NCBI GenBank assembly: GCA_016708825.1
Contig: JADJEZ010000001.1
Span: 62,001 to 126,000, forward strand
DNA from: Betaproteobacteria bacterium
Lineage (GTDB): Bacteria; Pseudomonadota; Gammaproteobacteria; Burkholderiales; Usitatibacteraceae
DNA: 64,000 nt
Reading direction: 5' to 3'
The position numbers and the translations under genes are program-made. This document shows, in pieces, positions 32,399 to 40,946 of the stretch. Every line of letters begins with the position of its first letter. Positions within the stretch are counted from its first letter, which is position 1. The notes beneath the pieces were generated by a model. It was not told the origin of the DNA, ran no database searches, and saw nothing but the letters and a program-made list of their open reading frames with translations.

Positions 32399-34518
32399 TT
32401 AAGGGGAAGCATCCCTTTCGACCTGGACTGGCAGGGCGTTCAACGCCGCGTTGCCCGAGAGTGGGTCGACCGCCGACTCGTCGGTTATGTCGTTGTAGCT
32501 GGCGCCTGCGAGCGCGGAGGCGATTGAAAGCTGCACGCCCTCGCGCCGCTGCCCGAAGCCGTGGGGCAGGCACACGGCGCCGGGCATCACGCGATCGGTG
32601 ACGTGGGCCGTGACGCGGATCTCACCCGTGCGCGAGGCGATGTTCACGGCGCAGCCTTCCACGATGCCGCGCGCGGCTGCGTCATCGGGATGGATCCAAA
32701 GCTGGTCGCGACGCGGGCCCTTCACGAGGCGGTGGGCGTTGTGCATCCAGGAGTTGTTGCTGCGCACGTGGCGGCGGCCGAAGAGGCGAAGCTCTCCCGC
32801 GTCGGGCTTGGCGAGGAGGTCGGATTCCACGCGCGCGAGATCCGTCACGAACGCGGGCGGCGCACAGGCGATCTTCCCGTCGGGCGTCTCCAGGCGGGCG
32901 AGCAGCGAAGGCTCCAGGGCGCCGAGATCGATACCGTGCTCGGCGGCCTTGAGAGAGGCCATCGTGACCTTGTCCTTGTGCGGACCCGCGGCGAGGGCTG
33001 CACCCAGCACGGTGGTGGGCGGCGGCAAGGGCTTGAAGGGCGTGCCGGTGGCTTTCGCGTACGCAATCCCTAAGCCGTTGATCACCTCCCAGTCGAACAG
33101 CTCCCCCGGCGGCTTGGCGACGGCGGGCGGACTCAGGCGCGCGACGTTGCGGATCGCGAGCGCGTTGAACACGATGTCGTAGTTCTCGTGCGCGAGGGAA
33201 GTGGTGGGCGGGAGGATCACATCCGCGTGGCGCGTGGTTTCGTTCACGTAGAGGTCGATCGCGGCCATGAAGTCGAGGCCGGCGAGCGCGCGGTCCACGC
33301 GGCGGCCGTTGGGCGTCGAAGACACAGGGTTTCCCGCGATGGTGAGCAGCGCGCGGATCTGACCATCACCCGGCGTCTCCATTTCCTCGATCATCGCCGC
33401 CACCGGCAGCTCACCGCCGAAGGCGGGACGGGACGAAACGCGGCTTGCGAAACGGCCGAGCCCGCCGGGGCGCGTGCCGGGGCCTGTCATCGGCACTGCC
33501 GGCAACGTGGGGAGTGCTCCGCCGGGCGCGTCGAGGTTGCCGGTGAGGAGGTTCACGAGTTGCACGAGCCACTGGCACACGGTTCCAAAGGGCTGCGTGG
33601 AAAGGCCCATGCGGCCGTAGACGACGGCTGTTGGCGCTTCCCGCAGCTCGGTCGCGATCCCACGAATGGCGGCGGCGGGGATGCCGGTGGGTGCGGCGGC
33701 GCGTTCCACGCCGAAGGGGCGGATGGCTGCAAGTGCGGTCTCCAGCCCCGCGAGCTTGTCGCCGTAGCGCTCGATGCGAGGCGGCCCCAGCTCGAGAAGC
33801 GCGTTCACGAGTGCGAGGAGAAATGCCGCGTCCGTGCCGGGACGGATGAAGTGGTGGCGCGTAGCCGCCTCCGCCGTTTCCGTGCGGCGCGGATCGACCA
33901 CGACGACCTTGCCGCCGCGCTCATGTATCGCCTTCAGGCGCGTGGCGACATCGGGTGCCGTCATCATGCTGCCGTTGGAGGCGACGGGATTGCCGCCGAG
34001 CACCAGCCAGTACGCCGTGCGGTCGATGTCGGGAATGGGCAGCAGGAACATGTGCCCGAACATCGCGTGCGCGGCCACGTAATACGGGAGCTGGTCCACG
34101 CTGGTGGCGGTGAAGCGGTTCTTCGTGCGCAGCGCCCGCACGAGGTTCGGCGCGTGCAGGATGTGGCCCAAGTGGTGCGCGTTCGGGTTGCCGAGGTAGA
34201 TCGCGAGCGCGTCGGGGCCGTGGTCGCGCTGGATGGCGACGAGGCGCGTGGCGATGAGATCGAAGGCGTCTTCCCAGGCGATGGGCTCCCAGCGGTCGCC
34301 GATCCTGCGCACGGGGCCGCGCAGGCGGTCGGGATCGTGGTGCACATCGATGAGTGCGACGGCCTTGGGGCAGACGTGGCCTCGGCTGAAGGGGTCGTGG
34401 TCGTCGCCCCGGATTCCTGTTACTTCGTCGCCGCGAGTGCGAATTTCCAAGCCGCAGATGGCCTCGCAGAGGGGGCAGGCGCGGTAGGTGAGCCTTTGGT
34501 CGGGGTGGGGGTGGGCAT
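32399..34518 (-). CDS. Molybdopterin oxidoreductase, DMSO-reductase family (probable frameshift at N-terminus)
   Basis: About 700 residues. An N-terminal 4Fe-4S site is coded near 34450-34485 (ACPLCEAICG, then GHVCPK). The bis-MGD domains follow: YLGNPNAHHLG, VDQLPYY, WLVLGGNPVASNG, KVVVVDPRRTETAE, HHFIRPGTDAAF and the C-terminal cap with NNSWMHN and PHGFGQRREG. The frame containing the Cys motif has no start codon before a stop at 34529-34531. The plausible ATG at 34518 (MPTPTPTKG) is one base out of frame, with C-runs between. At the usual metal-ligand position I see NPNAHHLG, with no Cys, Sec or Ser obvious. Substrate unknown; a formate- or polysulfide-type activity cannot be claimed. Confidence 0.82.
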
Positions 34519-34532
34519 CGGGGCATTCTCAT

Positions 34533-34840
34533 CGGTTCAAGCGCGGGATGCTATCGGCGATCGGCAGGCGCGCCGCCCATGTCGATGTCGTCTCGGGGTT
34601 CGCAGATATCCCCTCGAAATCGAGGCAACCGAACAAAGGCATCGGCCCTAGTTTGCCAATCCTGGTCATTCGAGCATATTCATCATCTCGCGTCTGTTCA
34701 GACACTTGCCGTTGACCTCCTCTTCACGCAGCAAGACAATACCCGCGTCACCGGAGTTTGGCGATTCAAGCGCCATTCAATTCAAGTTCGACATGGGTTC
34801 GTGCTTTCCATTGCCAATCCACTGGTCTCGATCTGAAACA
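34533..34840. other. Intergenic stretch at the edge of the low-GC islet
   Basis: About 310 bases between the molybdoenzyme start and the PIN-like gene. GC falls across it. No convincing ORF, hairpin or repeat. A TTGCCA at about 34814 followed 17 bases later by TGAAAC is only a weak promoter candidate for the PIN-like gene. Confidence 0.4.
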
Positions 34841-35290
34841 ATGCTCTTCTTTCTGGACGCAAACGCGGTGAACGCGAGGCAACGCGACAGCGCGCTCAAC
34901 GAGCTCGAGAGGATGGCGCAAGCCGGATTGATCGAAGTGCAATACACCGAAGTCACTTTCGCCGAGGCGTCACATGGCTGCGGCAAGCGTTCCGAAAAGG
35001 CGGCCGAGTTCGAGTGGGCTGGGGTCGTTGAAGAGTCCGGCTTTCCGGCCCAGTGGCGAGAGGCCATTGAGAAAGCCGTATTTCCCGGAGGTGTGCAATC
35101 AACGTCGCAACAGAACGACGTTACTGCGCTGGTTACGGCAAAGTTGGCAGGCGCTTTCTTCGTAACTACGGACGGCGCATCAAAAACTCAGCCTAGAGGT
35201 ATCCTTGGTAGCAGGTGCGACCTTTCCGAGCTTGGCATCGACGTGCTCACGCCAATTGAAGCCGTCGCTCTTGCGAAAGCACGAACCTGA
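34841..35290 (+). CDS. PIN-domain-like protein
   Basis: A 149-residue protein starting MLFFLDANAVNARQR; the LDAN at the N-terminus, an internal TEVTFAEASHG, NDVTALVTAKL and the late FVTTDGAS place acidic residues as in PIN nucleases. That makes a metal-dependent ribonuclease likely but not proven. An upstream in-frame start at 34706 would add unconserved residues. Codon use is more AT-rich than in the neighbours. It has no partner antitoxin directly upstream; the DUF3883 gene follows after 83 bases. Confidence 0.65.
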   Translation: MLFFLDANAVNARQRDSALNELERMAQAGLIEVQYTEVTFAEASHGCGKRSEKAAEFEWAGVVEESGFPAQWREAIEKAVFPGGVQSTSQQNDVTALVTAKLAGAFFVTTDGASKTQPRGILGSRCDLSELGIDVLTPIEAVALAKART

Positions 35291-35373
35291 CTATCAGTTG
35301 CGGCTGACGGGCCGCAACAATCGCATCGCTTAAGGGAAACGTCGAGTGACTTTGATGGAGAACCTTCGGCGAC

Positions 35374-36259
35374 ATGGATAACTGGACCAGGCTAGAAGTG
35401 GAGGCTGTCGTCGATGACTACCTCTCAATGCTCGCAGCGGAGCTTTCCGGCACTCCGTACAACAAGTCTGTCCATCGTCGCGCGCTGCTTGCGCGCCTGA
35501 GTGACCGGTCGGAACCCTCTATCGAGTTCAAGCATGCAAACATCAGCGCTGCCCTGATTGATGCTGGCTTCCCTACATTAGCGGGTACAAGCCTCGCTCC
35601 ATTACCAGCAGCTTCTTGCCGACGTTCTATCGGAGAGGCTGGATGCGGCCACGCCGTTGCATCAGATTGCCAGCGCAAATGCTGATCAACCGATTGCCGT
35701 CCCCGAGGTCGAAGACATTCTGGCGGTTCTCGAACAACGGCCGATCATGCCTGCCGAGACTTTCCGGGTCGCGAATCCTGTTTCGCTACCGGTAAGGCCT
35801 GCTACCAACTTTATTGAGCGGGAGGCACGCAATCGCTCGCTTGGCAAGGCAGGAGAGCAATTTGTGCTCAACTATGAGCGCGCACGCCTGATTCATGCTG
35901 GGCATGAGCAGTTCGCTGCCAAGATTGAGCACACGGCAGTCGTCAAGGGAGATTCGGAAGGATTCGACATTCTGTCTTTTGATGTGTCCGGCGCCGAACG
36001 ATTGATCGAAGTGAAAACAACGAAATACGGGAGCCTCACGCCCTTTTTCGTGACAAGCAATGAAGTGGAAACCTCAGATCGGAACGCGGCGACGTACCAC
36101 GTCTATCGCCTTTTTCACTTTCCAGGCTGCGCCTCGACTCTTCGTGCTTCCAGGGTCGATTACGAAGAGCTGCTGGCTGACCCCAAAAAACTATCTGGCG
36201 ACACTGCGATGATGTCATCGCGATCCATGGACCTCGCGTTAGGAGGTCCATGCCCCTGA
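35374..36259 (+). CDS. DUF3883-domain (nuclease-like) protein, two frameshifts
   Basis: Read across two single-base deletions near 35582 and 35604, this is one protein of about 295 residues. The N-terminal part is MDNWTRLEVEAVVDDYLSML with HRRALLARL and ISAALIDAGFP; the short middle GYKPRS and YQQLLADVLSERLDAATP lie in the two other frames. The C-terminal DUF3883 domain runs from SLGKAGEQFVLNYER through SEGFDILSFD to RLIEVKTTK, the D…ExK arrangement of restriction-like nucleases, and TPFFVTSNEV. DUF3883 domains often occur in defence-related proteins. Low GC suggests transfer. The 3' end overlaps hicA by 10 bases. Confidence 0.75.
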
Positions 36260-36444
36260 AAGTCAGCGACATCCTGAAGCGCCTGAATGTCGATGGGTGG
36301 TTTCTCGTGACTCACCGCGGTAGCCACCGTCAGTTCAAGCACCCCTCGAAACCGGGGCGCGTCACCGTTCACGGGAAACCCGGTGACGACGTTGCTCCGG
36401 GTACACTAGCCAGCATCCTGAAGCAGTCAGGACTCAAGAAGTGA
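36250..36444 (+). CDS. hicA: HicA-type toxin
   Basis: A 64-residue dsRNA-binding-fold mRNA interferase. Diagnostic segment: DGWFLVTHRGSHRQFKHP with catalytic H26 in GSH, then GRVTVHGKPGDDVAPGTLASILKQSGL. It starts within the DUF3883 3' end with AGGAGG just upstream, so it may be translationally coupled to it. HicB follows after 7 bases. Confidence 0.93.
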   Translation: MPLKVSDILKRLNVDGWFLVTHRGSHRQFKHPSKPGRVTVHGKPGDDVAPGTLASILKQSGLKK

Positions 36445-36451
36445 GGTCCTC

Positions 36452-36664
36452 ATGCGCTACGCAGTGGTGATCGAGAAGGCCGAAGGCAACTTTTCCGCAT
36501 ACGTCCCGGATCTGCCCGGGTGCGTCGCGACCGGGGACAGCGTCGCGCAGGCCGAGCAGGCGATCCGCGAGGCCATCGAGCTGCACCTTTCCGGCATGCG
36601 GGAAGACGGCACGCCCATACCACCGCCTTCGAGCCAGGTGGACTACGTCGAAGTCGCGGCCTGA
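36452..36664 (+). CDS. hicB: HicB-type antitoxin
   Basis: A 70-residue short HicB: MRYAVVIEKAEGNFSAYVPDLPGCVATGDS followed by AEQAIREAIELHL. This is the partial RNase H fold that masks HicA. No room for a C-terminal DNA-binding domain, so autoregulation may be weak or absent. Order is toxin first, as usual for hicAB. GC is back near the surrounding level. Confidence 0.92.
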   Translation: MRYAVVIEKAEGNFSAYVPDLPGCVATGDSVAQAEQAIREAIELHLSGMREDGTPIPPPSSQVDYVEVAA

Positions 36665-36742
36665 CGACCGCGTTCCGTCGGGCCGAAAGGCACGGGGTAA
36701 GCCGTCGCAGCTCGAGGCAGCCGCCCTTTCAGCATCGCGGTT

Positions 36743-37350
36743 TCAAATCGCCCCGCTCGCCCTCCGTATCGCCCCCATCAGCTCCCCATACTCCCGCGTC
36801 ACCGGAAACTGCGGAAACTCCCCGTGATCCGCTCCGGCGGCCGGAAGAAGATCCCGGCATGCGCCGCCCCCAGCATCGCCGTGTCGTTGTAGGAATCCCC
36901 CGCCGCGATCACCTTGAACTCGAGCGCCCGGAAAGCATTCACCGCCGCGCGCTTTTGATCGGGCATGCGAAGACGATAGCCGCGCACGAATCCCCCCGCA
37001 TCCATCTCCAGCCGGTGGCAGAACAAAGTCGGCCTGCCGAGCTTCGCCATCAGGGGATCGGCGAACTCGTAGAAGGTATCGGAGAGGATCACCACCTGGA
37101 AGTCCGCGCGTAGCTCATCCAGAAACTCCCGCGCGCCCGGCATCGGATCCATCCCCGCGACCACCGCCTGGATGTCCGCGAGCCCCAGCTTGTGCCGCGC
37201 GAGGAGGTCCAACCGAAATTGCATCAGCTTGTCGTAGTCCGGTTCGTCCCGCGTGGTTCGCGAAAGCTCCGCGATGCCGGCACGCTTCGCGAATTCGATC
37301 CAGATTTCCGGGACGAGGACCCCTTCGAGGTCGAGGCAGACGATCTGCAA
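36743..37350 (-). CDS. thrH: ThrH-type phosphoserine phosphatase / homoserine kinase (one frameshift)
   Basis: HAD-family enzyme of about 202 residues. The TTG at 37350, with GGAG upstream, gives MQIVCLDLEGVLVPEIWIEF, the ThrH start; the first Asp is the nucleophile. Also seen: MPGAREFLDEL, VVILSDTFYEF, YRLRMPDQKR and AAGDSYNDTAML. Near 36826 a missing G breaks the frame. The true C-terminus EFPQFPVTREYGELM-AIRRASGAI lies in the next frame and stops at 36743-36745. ThrH proteins dephosphorylate phosphoserine and can transfer phosphate to homoserine. Divergent from the DsbA-like gene. Confidence 0.85.
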
Positions 37351-37430
37351 GGCTTTCTCCGAGGTGGCGCGGCGCGGTCTCGTGCGCCAGTGCGTCGATA
37401 TTATCGCGGGAACCGGGTTACCCTTTGCCC

Positions 37431-38075
37431 ATGGACAAAGCCTCCCTCGACCTGGCCTTCGTCTCCGACGTCGCCTGCCCCTGGTGCGCGATCGGCCTCG
37501 CATCCCTCGAGCAGGCGCTCGCCCGCGTGGAGGGCGAGATCCCCGTGAAGCTCCACTTCGAGCCCTTCGAGCTGAACCCCGACATGGGCCCCGAGGGAAC
37601 CGAGACCGTGCCCTACCTCGCGGCCAAGTACGGCATCACGCCGGAGCAGGTGGCACAGAACCGCGCGCGCATCGTCGAGCGCGGGGCCGCCGTGGGCTTC
37701 GCCTTCGGGGAACGCAAGCACGTGTGGAACACCTTCGCCGCGCACCGGTTGCTTCACTGGGCGGGGCTCGAGGGCCGCGGCCATGAGCTGAAGCGCGCGC
37801 TGCTGCGTGCCTACCACGGCGAGGGGCGCAACCCCGCGGCGCCGGAGGTGCTGGCCGAGATGGCCACGGAGGCGGGACTGGATCCCGCGCGCGCCCGGGC
37901 GATTGCCGAGGGCGACGAGTTCACCGCCGAGGTTCGCGAACGCCAGCGCTTCTGGCACGAGCGCGGCATCACCGCCGTGCCGACCGTCATCGTGAACGAC
38001 CGCTACGTGATCCAGGGCGGGCAGCCGCCGGAAGCGTTCGAGCAGGCGATTCGCCAGGCCGCAGCTTCCCGCTAG
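37431..38075 (+). CDS. DsbA-family protein, FrnE-like
   Basis: A 214-residue thioredoxin-fold protein of the FrnE / 2-hydroxychromene-2-carboxylate-isomerase group. Redox motif C16-P-W-C19 near the start (SDVACPWCAIGLASLE), then EPFELNPDMGPEG, AHRLLHWAG and the C-terminal ITAVPTVIVNDRYVIQGGQPPEAF. No signal peptide, so cytoplasmic. Related proteins act as disulfide oxidoreductases in stress responses; substrate unknown. The start at 37431 is chosen over the TTG two codons earlier. Confidence 0.88.
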   Translation: MDKASLDLAFVSDVACPWCAIGLASLEQALARVEGEIPVKLHFEPFELNPDMGPEGTETVPYLAAKYGITPEQVAQNRARIVERGAAVGFAFGERKHVWNTFAAHRLLHWAGLEGRGHELKRALLRAYHGEGRNPAAPEVLAEMATEAGLDPARARAIAEGDEFTAEVRERQRFWHERGITAVPTVIVNDRYVIQGGQPPEAFEQAIRQAAASR

Positions 38076-38123
38076 GACTCCGGCAGCGGCACCGCGCGCG
38101 GCCGGCAAGCGCCGCGCCGCCCA

Positions 38124-38837
38124 TCAGCGCGAAGACCGGCTCGACGAACGCGATGGTCGCCGTGCGAGCCGCGTGGGGGCGAACGCGCTTGTGCCCAGCC
38201 AGCGCCAGAGGGATCGAGCGTCGCTCTCCATCCCGTCCACGCGAAGCTCGCGCGACTTCAGCGCCTCCTCGGGCGTGCGGTCGCCCCCCCACACTTCCGT
38301 CAGCGCGCGCACGGTGGTGTCGACCACCAGCGTCGGTTCGCGTCCCGGGTCGTCGCGGCACAAGTCCGCCTCGCCGTGCTCGACCACGAGCCACCATCGC
38401 CCTTCGCCGCGGCGCGCGTCGCGAAACCGGAACTGGATGACCACCGGCCTCGGCGGAAACGCCTCGATCCTCGCGAAGCGGCGCACGTCCCACATCAGCA
38501 GGCCGGCGTCCAGCTCGTCGTTGCGCAGGCGGCCGCCGATCCATTGCGCGCCCCAATGGCCGAGCGCCATGACGATCGGGCGAAGTGCCTCGCCGGCCTC
38601 CGTCAGGCCGTAGTCCCACACCTTTCCGGCGCGGCTGCGCGCCACGACGCCGTACTCCTCCAGGTCGCGCAGGCGCTTCGCGAGGAGGCTCGAGGAGATT
38701 CGCGGCACGCCCCGGTGCAGGTCGTTGAAGCGCCGGCTCCCGCACAGCAGCTCCCGCACGATCAGCGGCGTCCATCGTTCGCACAGCACCTCCGCCCCGC
38801 GCGCGACGGTGCAGAACTGCCCATAGCCCTTGTTCAT
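38124..38837 (-). CDS. HxlR-family transcriptional regulator with SCP2-like C-terminus
   Basis: A 237-residue protein. The N-terminal HxlR winged helix reads CTVARGAEVLCERWTPLIVRELL, FNDLHRGVPRISSSLLAKRLRDLEEYGVV, YGLTEAGEAL. Residues about 120-220 look like the sterol-carrier-like domain found in some longer HxlR proteins (VVIQFRFRDARR, WWLVVEHGEADLC, ALTEVWGGDRTPEEAL). The Arg/Ser-rich last 15 residues may reflect a late frameshift. Divergent from the FAD oxidase, which it probably regulates. Confidence 0.85.
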   Translation of the reverse strand: MNKGYGQFCTVARGAEVLCERWTPLIVRELLCGSRRFNDLHRGVPRISSSLLAKRLRDLEEYGVVARSRAGKVWDYGLTEAGEALRPIVMALGHWGAQWIGGRLRNDELDAGLLMWDVRRFARIEAFPPRPVVIQFRFRDARRGEGRWWLVVEHGEADLCRDDPGREPTLVVDTTVRALTEVWGGDRTPEEALKSRELRVDGMESDARSLWRWLGTSAFAPTRLARRPSRSSSRSSR

Positions 38838-38954
38838 CGCCCGGCTCCCGGCACCGAAAGGCTTCAGATTCTGGACTGGTCCGCCCCGTTCGTCACGAGC
38901 ACCCTGCGACTGCGGGGAATCGACCCCTCGAACGATCCACACAGGAGAGCGGCA

Positions 38955-40373
38955 ATGCACACGACACTCACGGGTTTGGATGGCGGGAAAGTGAACGTCC
39001 CCGCCGAAGCGATGCAGGCACTCCGGGCGGGATTCAAGGGCGTCGTGCTGACGCCCGAAGACGCTGCCTACGACGAGTCGCGCAGGATCTGGAACGCGAT
39101 GATCGACCGTCGCCCGGGCCTCATCGCCCGCTGCACCGGGACGACGGACGTCGTGCAGGCCGTCCGGTTCGTGCGCCAGCACAAGCTGCTCTCCTCCGTG
39201 CGCGGCGGAGGCCACAACATCGCGGGGCTTGCCGTCTGCGAGGGCGGGATCATGATCGACCTGTCGGCCCTGCGGGGCGTGTGGGTCGACCCCGCGCAGC
39301 GGACGGCGCGGGCGCAGGCCGGCTGCACGCTGGGCGATGTCGACCGGGAGACCCAGTTGCACGGGCTGGCGGCCGTGCTCGGCTTCGTGTCGGCCACGGG
39401 CATCGCCGGCCTCACCGTCGGCGGCGGATTCGGCTACCTCACGCGCAGCCACGGCTGGACCTGCGACACGCTCGTGTCGATGGAGGTGGTGACCGCCGAC
39501 GCGAAAGTCCTGCGCGCATCGGCCGATGAGAACCCGGACCTGTTCTGGGCGCTGCGCGGCGGAAGCGGCAACTTCGGGATCGTCACGTCCTTCGAGTACC
39601 GGCTCTTTCCCGTCGGGCCCGAGATCCTGGGCGGCGCGATCGCCTGGCGCGGCGAGGATGCCAAGCGCGTCCTCGAGGCCTATCGCGACTTCAGCGCCAA
39701 GGCGCCGCGCGAGCTGACCAGCGTGGCCGTGCTGCGCACCGCGCCGCCGGCGCCGTGGCTGCCGAAGGAGGTGCATGGCCAACCGATCGTCGCGGTGTTC
39801 GTCTGCCACACCGGCAAGGTCGAGGACGGCGAAGCGCTGCTGGCCCCGTTGCGCGCCCTCGGCAAGCCGGTCGCCGACATCGTGACCCGCCGGCCCTATG
39901 CGCAGATGCAGGCCATCCTCGACGCAACGCAGCCGAAGGGCCGGCGCTACTACTGGAAGTCGCATTACCTCGCCCGCATCGGCCGCGAGATGATCGACCT
40001 CGCGATCGAACACGCCGGACGGTTCGAGTCGCCCCATTCGGCGATCCTCCTGTTCCAGATCGAGGGCGCCCTGGGCGAGCTGCCGGCCGACCACTCTCCG
40101 GCCGGAAACCGCGATGCGGCCTATGTGCTGAACATCGCCGCTTCCTGGGAAAAGCCCGACGCCGACGAGGCGAACATGGGCTGGGCCAGAAAGTGCTTCG
40201 AGGCGACGCGGTCCTGCTCGACGGGCGGCACGTACGTGAACTTTCTCACCGACGAGGAGGGCAAGGACCGGATCGAGGCCGCCTACGGCAGGCAGGCGCT
40301 CGGCAAGCTCGCGGCGCTCAAGCGGCGCTTCGACCCGGACAATCTTTTCCGGCACACCAAGGGCGTCGGTTGA
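38955..40373 (+). CDS. FAD-linked (berberine-bridge type) oxidoreductase
   Basis: A 472-residue protein with a PCMH-type FAD domain (residues about 55-225) and a C-terminal BBE domain ending RRFDPDNLFRHTKG. The covalent-FAD histidine H87 is in SVRGGGHNIAG. TGIAGLTVGGGFGYL and GGSGNFGIVTSFEYRL are family hallmarks. The second covalent site (a Cys in bicovalent enzymes) is not obvious: the matching region reads TVGGGFGYLTRSHG. Substrate unknown; carbohydrates or alkaloid-like compounds are typical. Paired divergently with the HxlR regulator. Confidence 0.9.
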   Translation: MHTTLTGLDGGKVNVPAEAMQALRAGFKGVVLTPEDAAYDESRRIWNAMIDRRPGLIARCTGTTDVVQAVRFVRQHKLLSSVRGGGHNIAGLAVCEGGIMIDLSALRGVWVDPAQRTARAQAGCTLGDVDRETQLHGLAAVLGFVSATGIAGLTVGGGFGYLTRSHGWTCDTLVSMEVVTADAKVLRASADENPDLFWALRGGSGNFGIVTSFEYRLFPVGPEILGGAIAWRGEDAKRVLEAYRDFSAKAPRELTSVAVLRTAPPAPWLPKEVHGQPIVAVFVCHTGKVEDGEALLAPLRALGKPVADIVTRRPYAQMQAILDATQPKGRRYYWKSHYLARIGREMIDLAIEHAGRFESPHSAILLFQIEGALGELPADHSPAGNRDAAYVLNIAASWEKPDADEANMGWARKCFEATRSCSTGGTYVNFLTDEEGKDRIEAAYGRQALGKLAALKRRFDPDNLFRHTKGVG

Positions 40374-40466
40374 CGCTGCCCGCGCGGCGGGATACTTTCA
40401 GCCGCGGGTCGCTGCCGCCGCCCGAGGCGTTCCGGCCCGCGTGCACGCCAACCCAGGGGAAAGCAG

Positions 40467-40913
40467 ATGAACGATCGCTCGATGGGGAAGTCTTCCGTCC
40501 CTCGCCTCCTCCTTGCCGCCTGCGGGTTCGGCCTGCTGGCCGTCCTCCAGGGCTGCGCCCACCACCTCGCTGCCCGCGGCCCGTGCAACCAGGGCGTATG
40601 CAAGGCCGAGGTCACGGTCCTGTCCTGCGAGAAGGGGGCGATGCCGGTCACTCCCGACCCGATCCGCGTTTCCGAGTCGAACAACATCGAGTGGACGATC
40701 GAGACCGATGGCTACGTCTTCGCGGAAAACGGCATCGTCATCGAGGGCAAGGGTTTCAAGAACCGCCCCGGCGCCACCGGCAACGGCAAGAAGTTCATCG
40801 TGCACGACGACCACACCGACAAGCGGCCCGACATCAAGTACGTGGTTCGCGTGACGAGGAAGTCCGACGGCAAGGCTTGCGCGCCCTACGACCCGTTCAT
40901 CAGCAATCATTGA
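40467..40913 (+). CDS. Small secreted lipoprotein, unknown
   Basis: A 148-residue protein. The signal peptide LLLAACGFGLLAVLQGC places a lipobox (LQGC) at about residues 26-29. The mature part has Cys residues at CNQGVCKAEVTVLSC and near the C-terminus (KACAPYDPF), and a beta-rich layout; no family recognised. Convergent with the large regulator. A 7-bp GC hairpin (CGGGGCG/CGCCCCG, 40919-40934) just past its stop lacks a T-tract. Confidence 0.65.
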   Translation: MNDRSMGKSSVPRLLLAACGFGLLAVLQGCAHHLAARGPCNQGVCKAEVTVLSCEKGAMPVTPDPIRVSESNNIEWTIETDGYVFAENGIVIEGKGFKNRPGATGNGKKFIVHDDHTDKRPDIKYVVRVTRKSDGKACAPYDPFISNH

Positions 40914-40946
40914 TCCCGCGGGGCGCCCGCCCCGGGTGCCGCCGCC

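Noticed and set aside
36725..36765. tRNA T-arm-like sequence GCGGTTTCAAATCGCC near the islet edge, possible attachment site
   Set aside because: No acceptor stem, anticodon arm or matching direct repeat on the other side of the islet; it falls at the 3' end of thrH.
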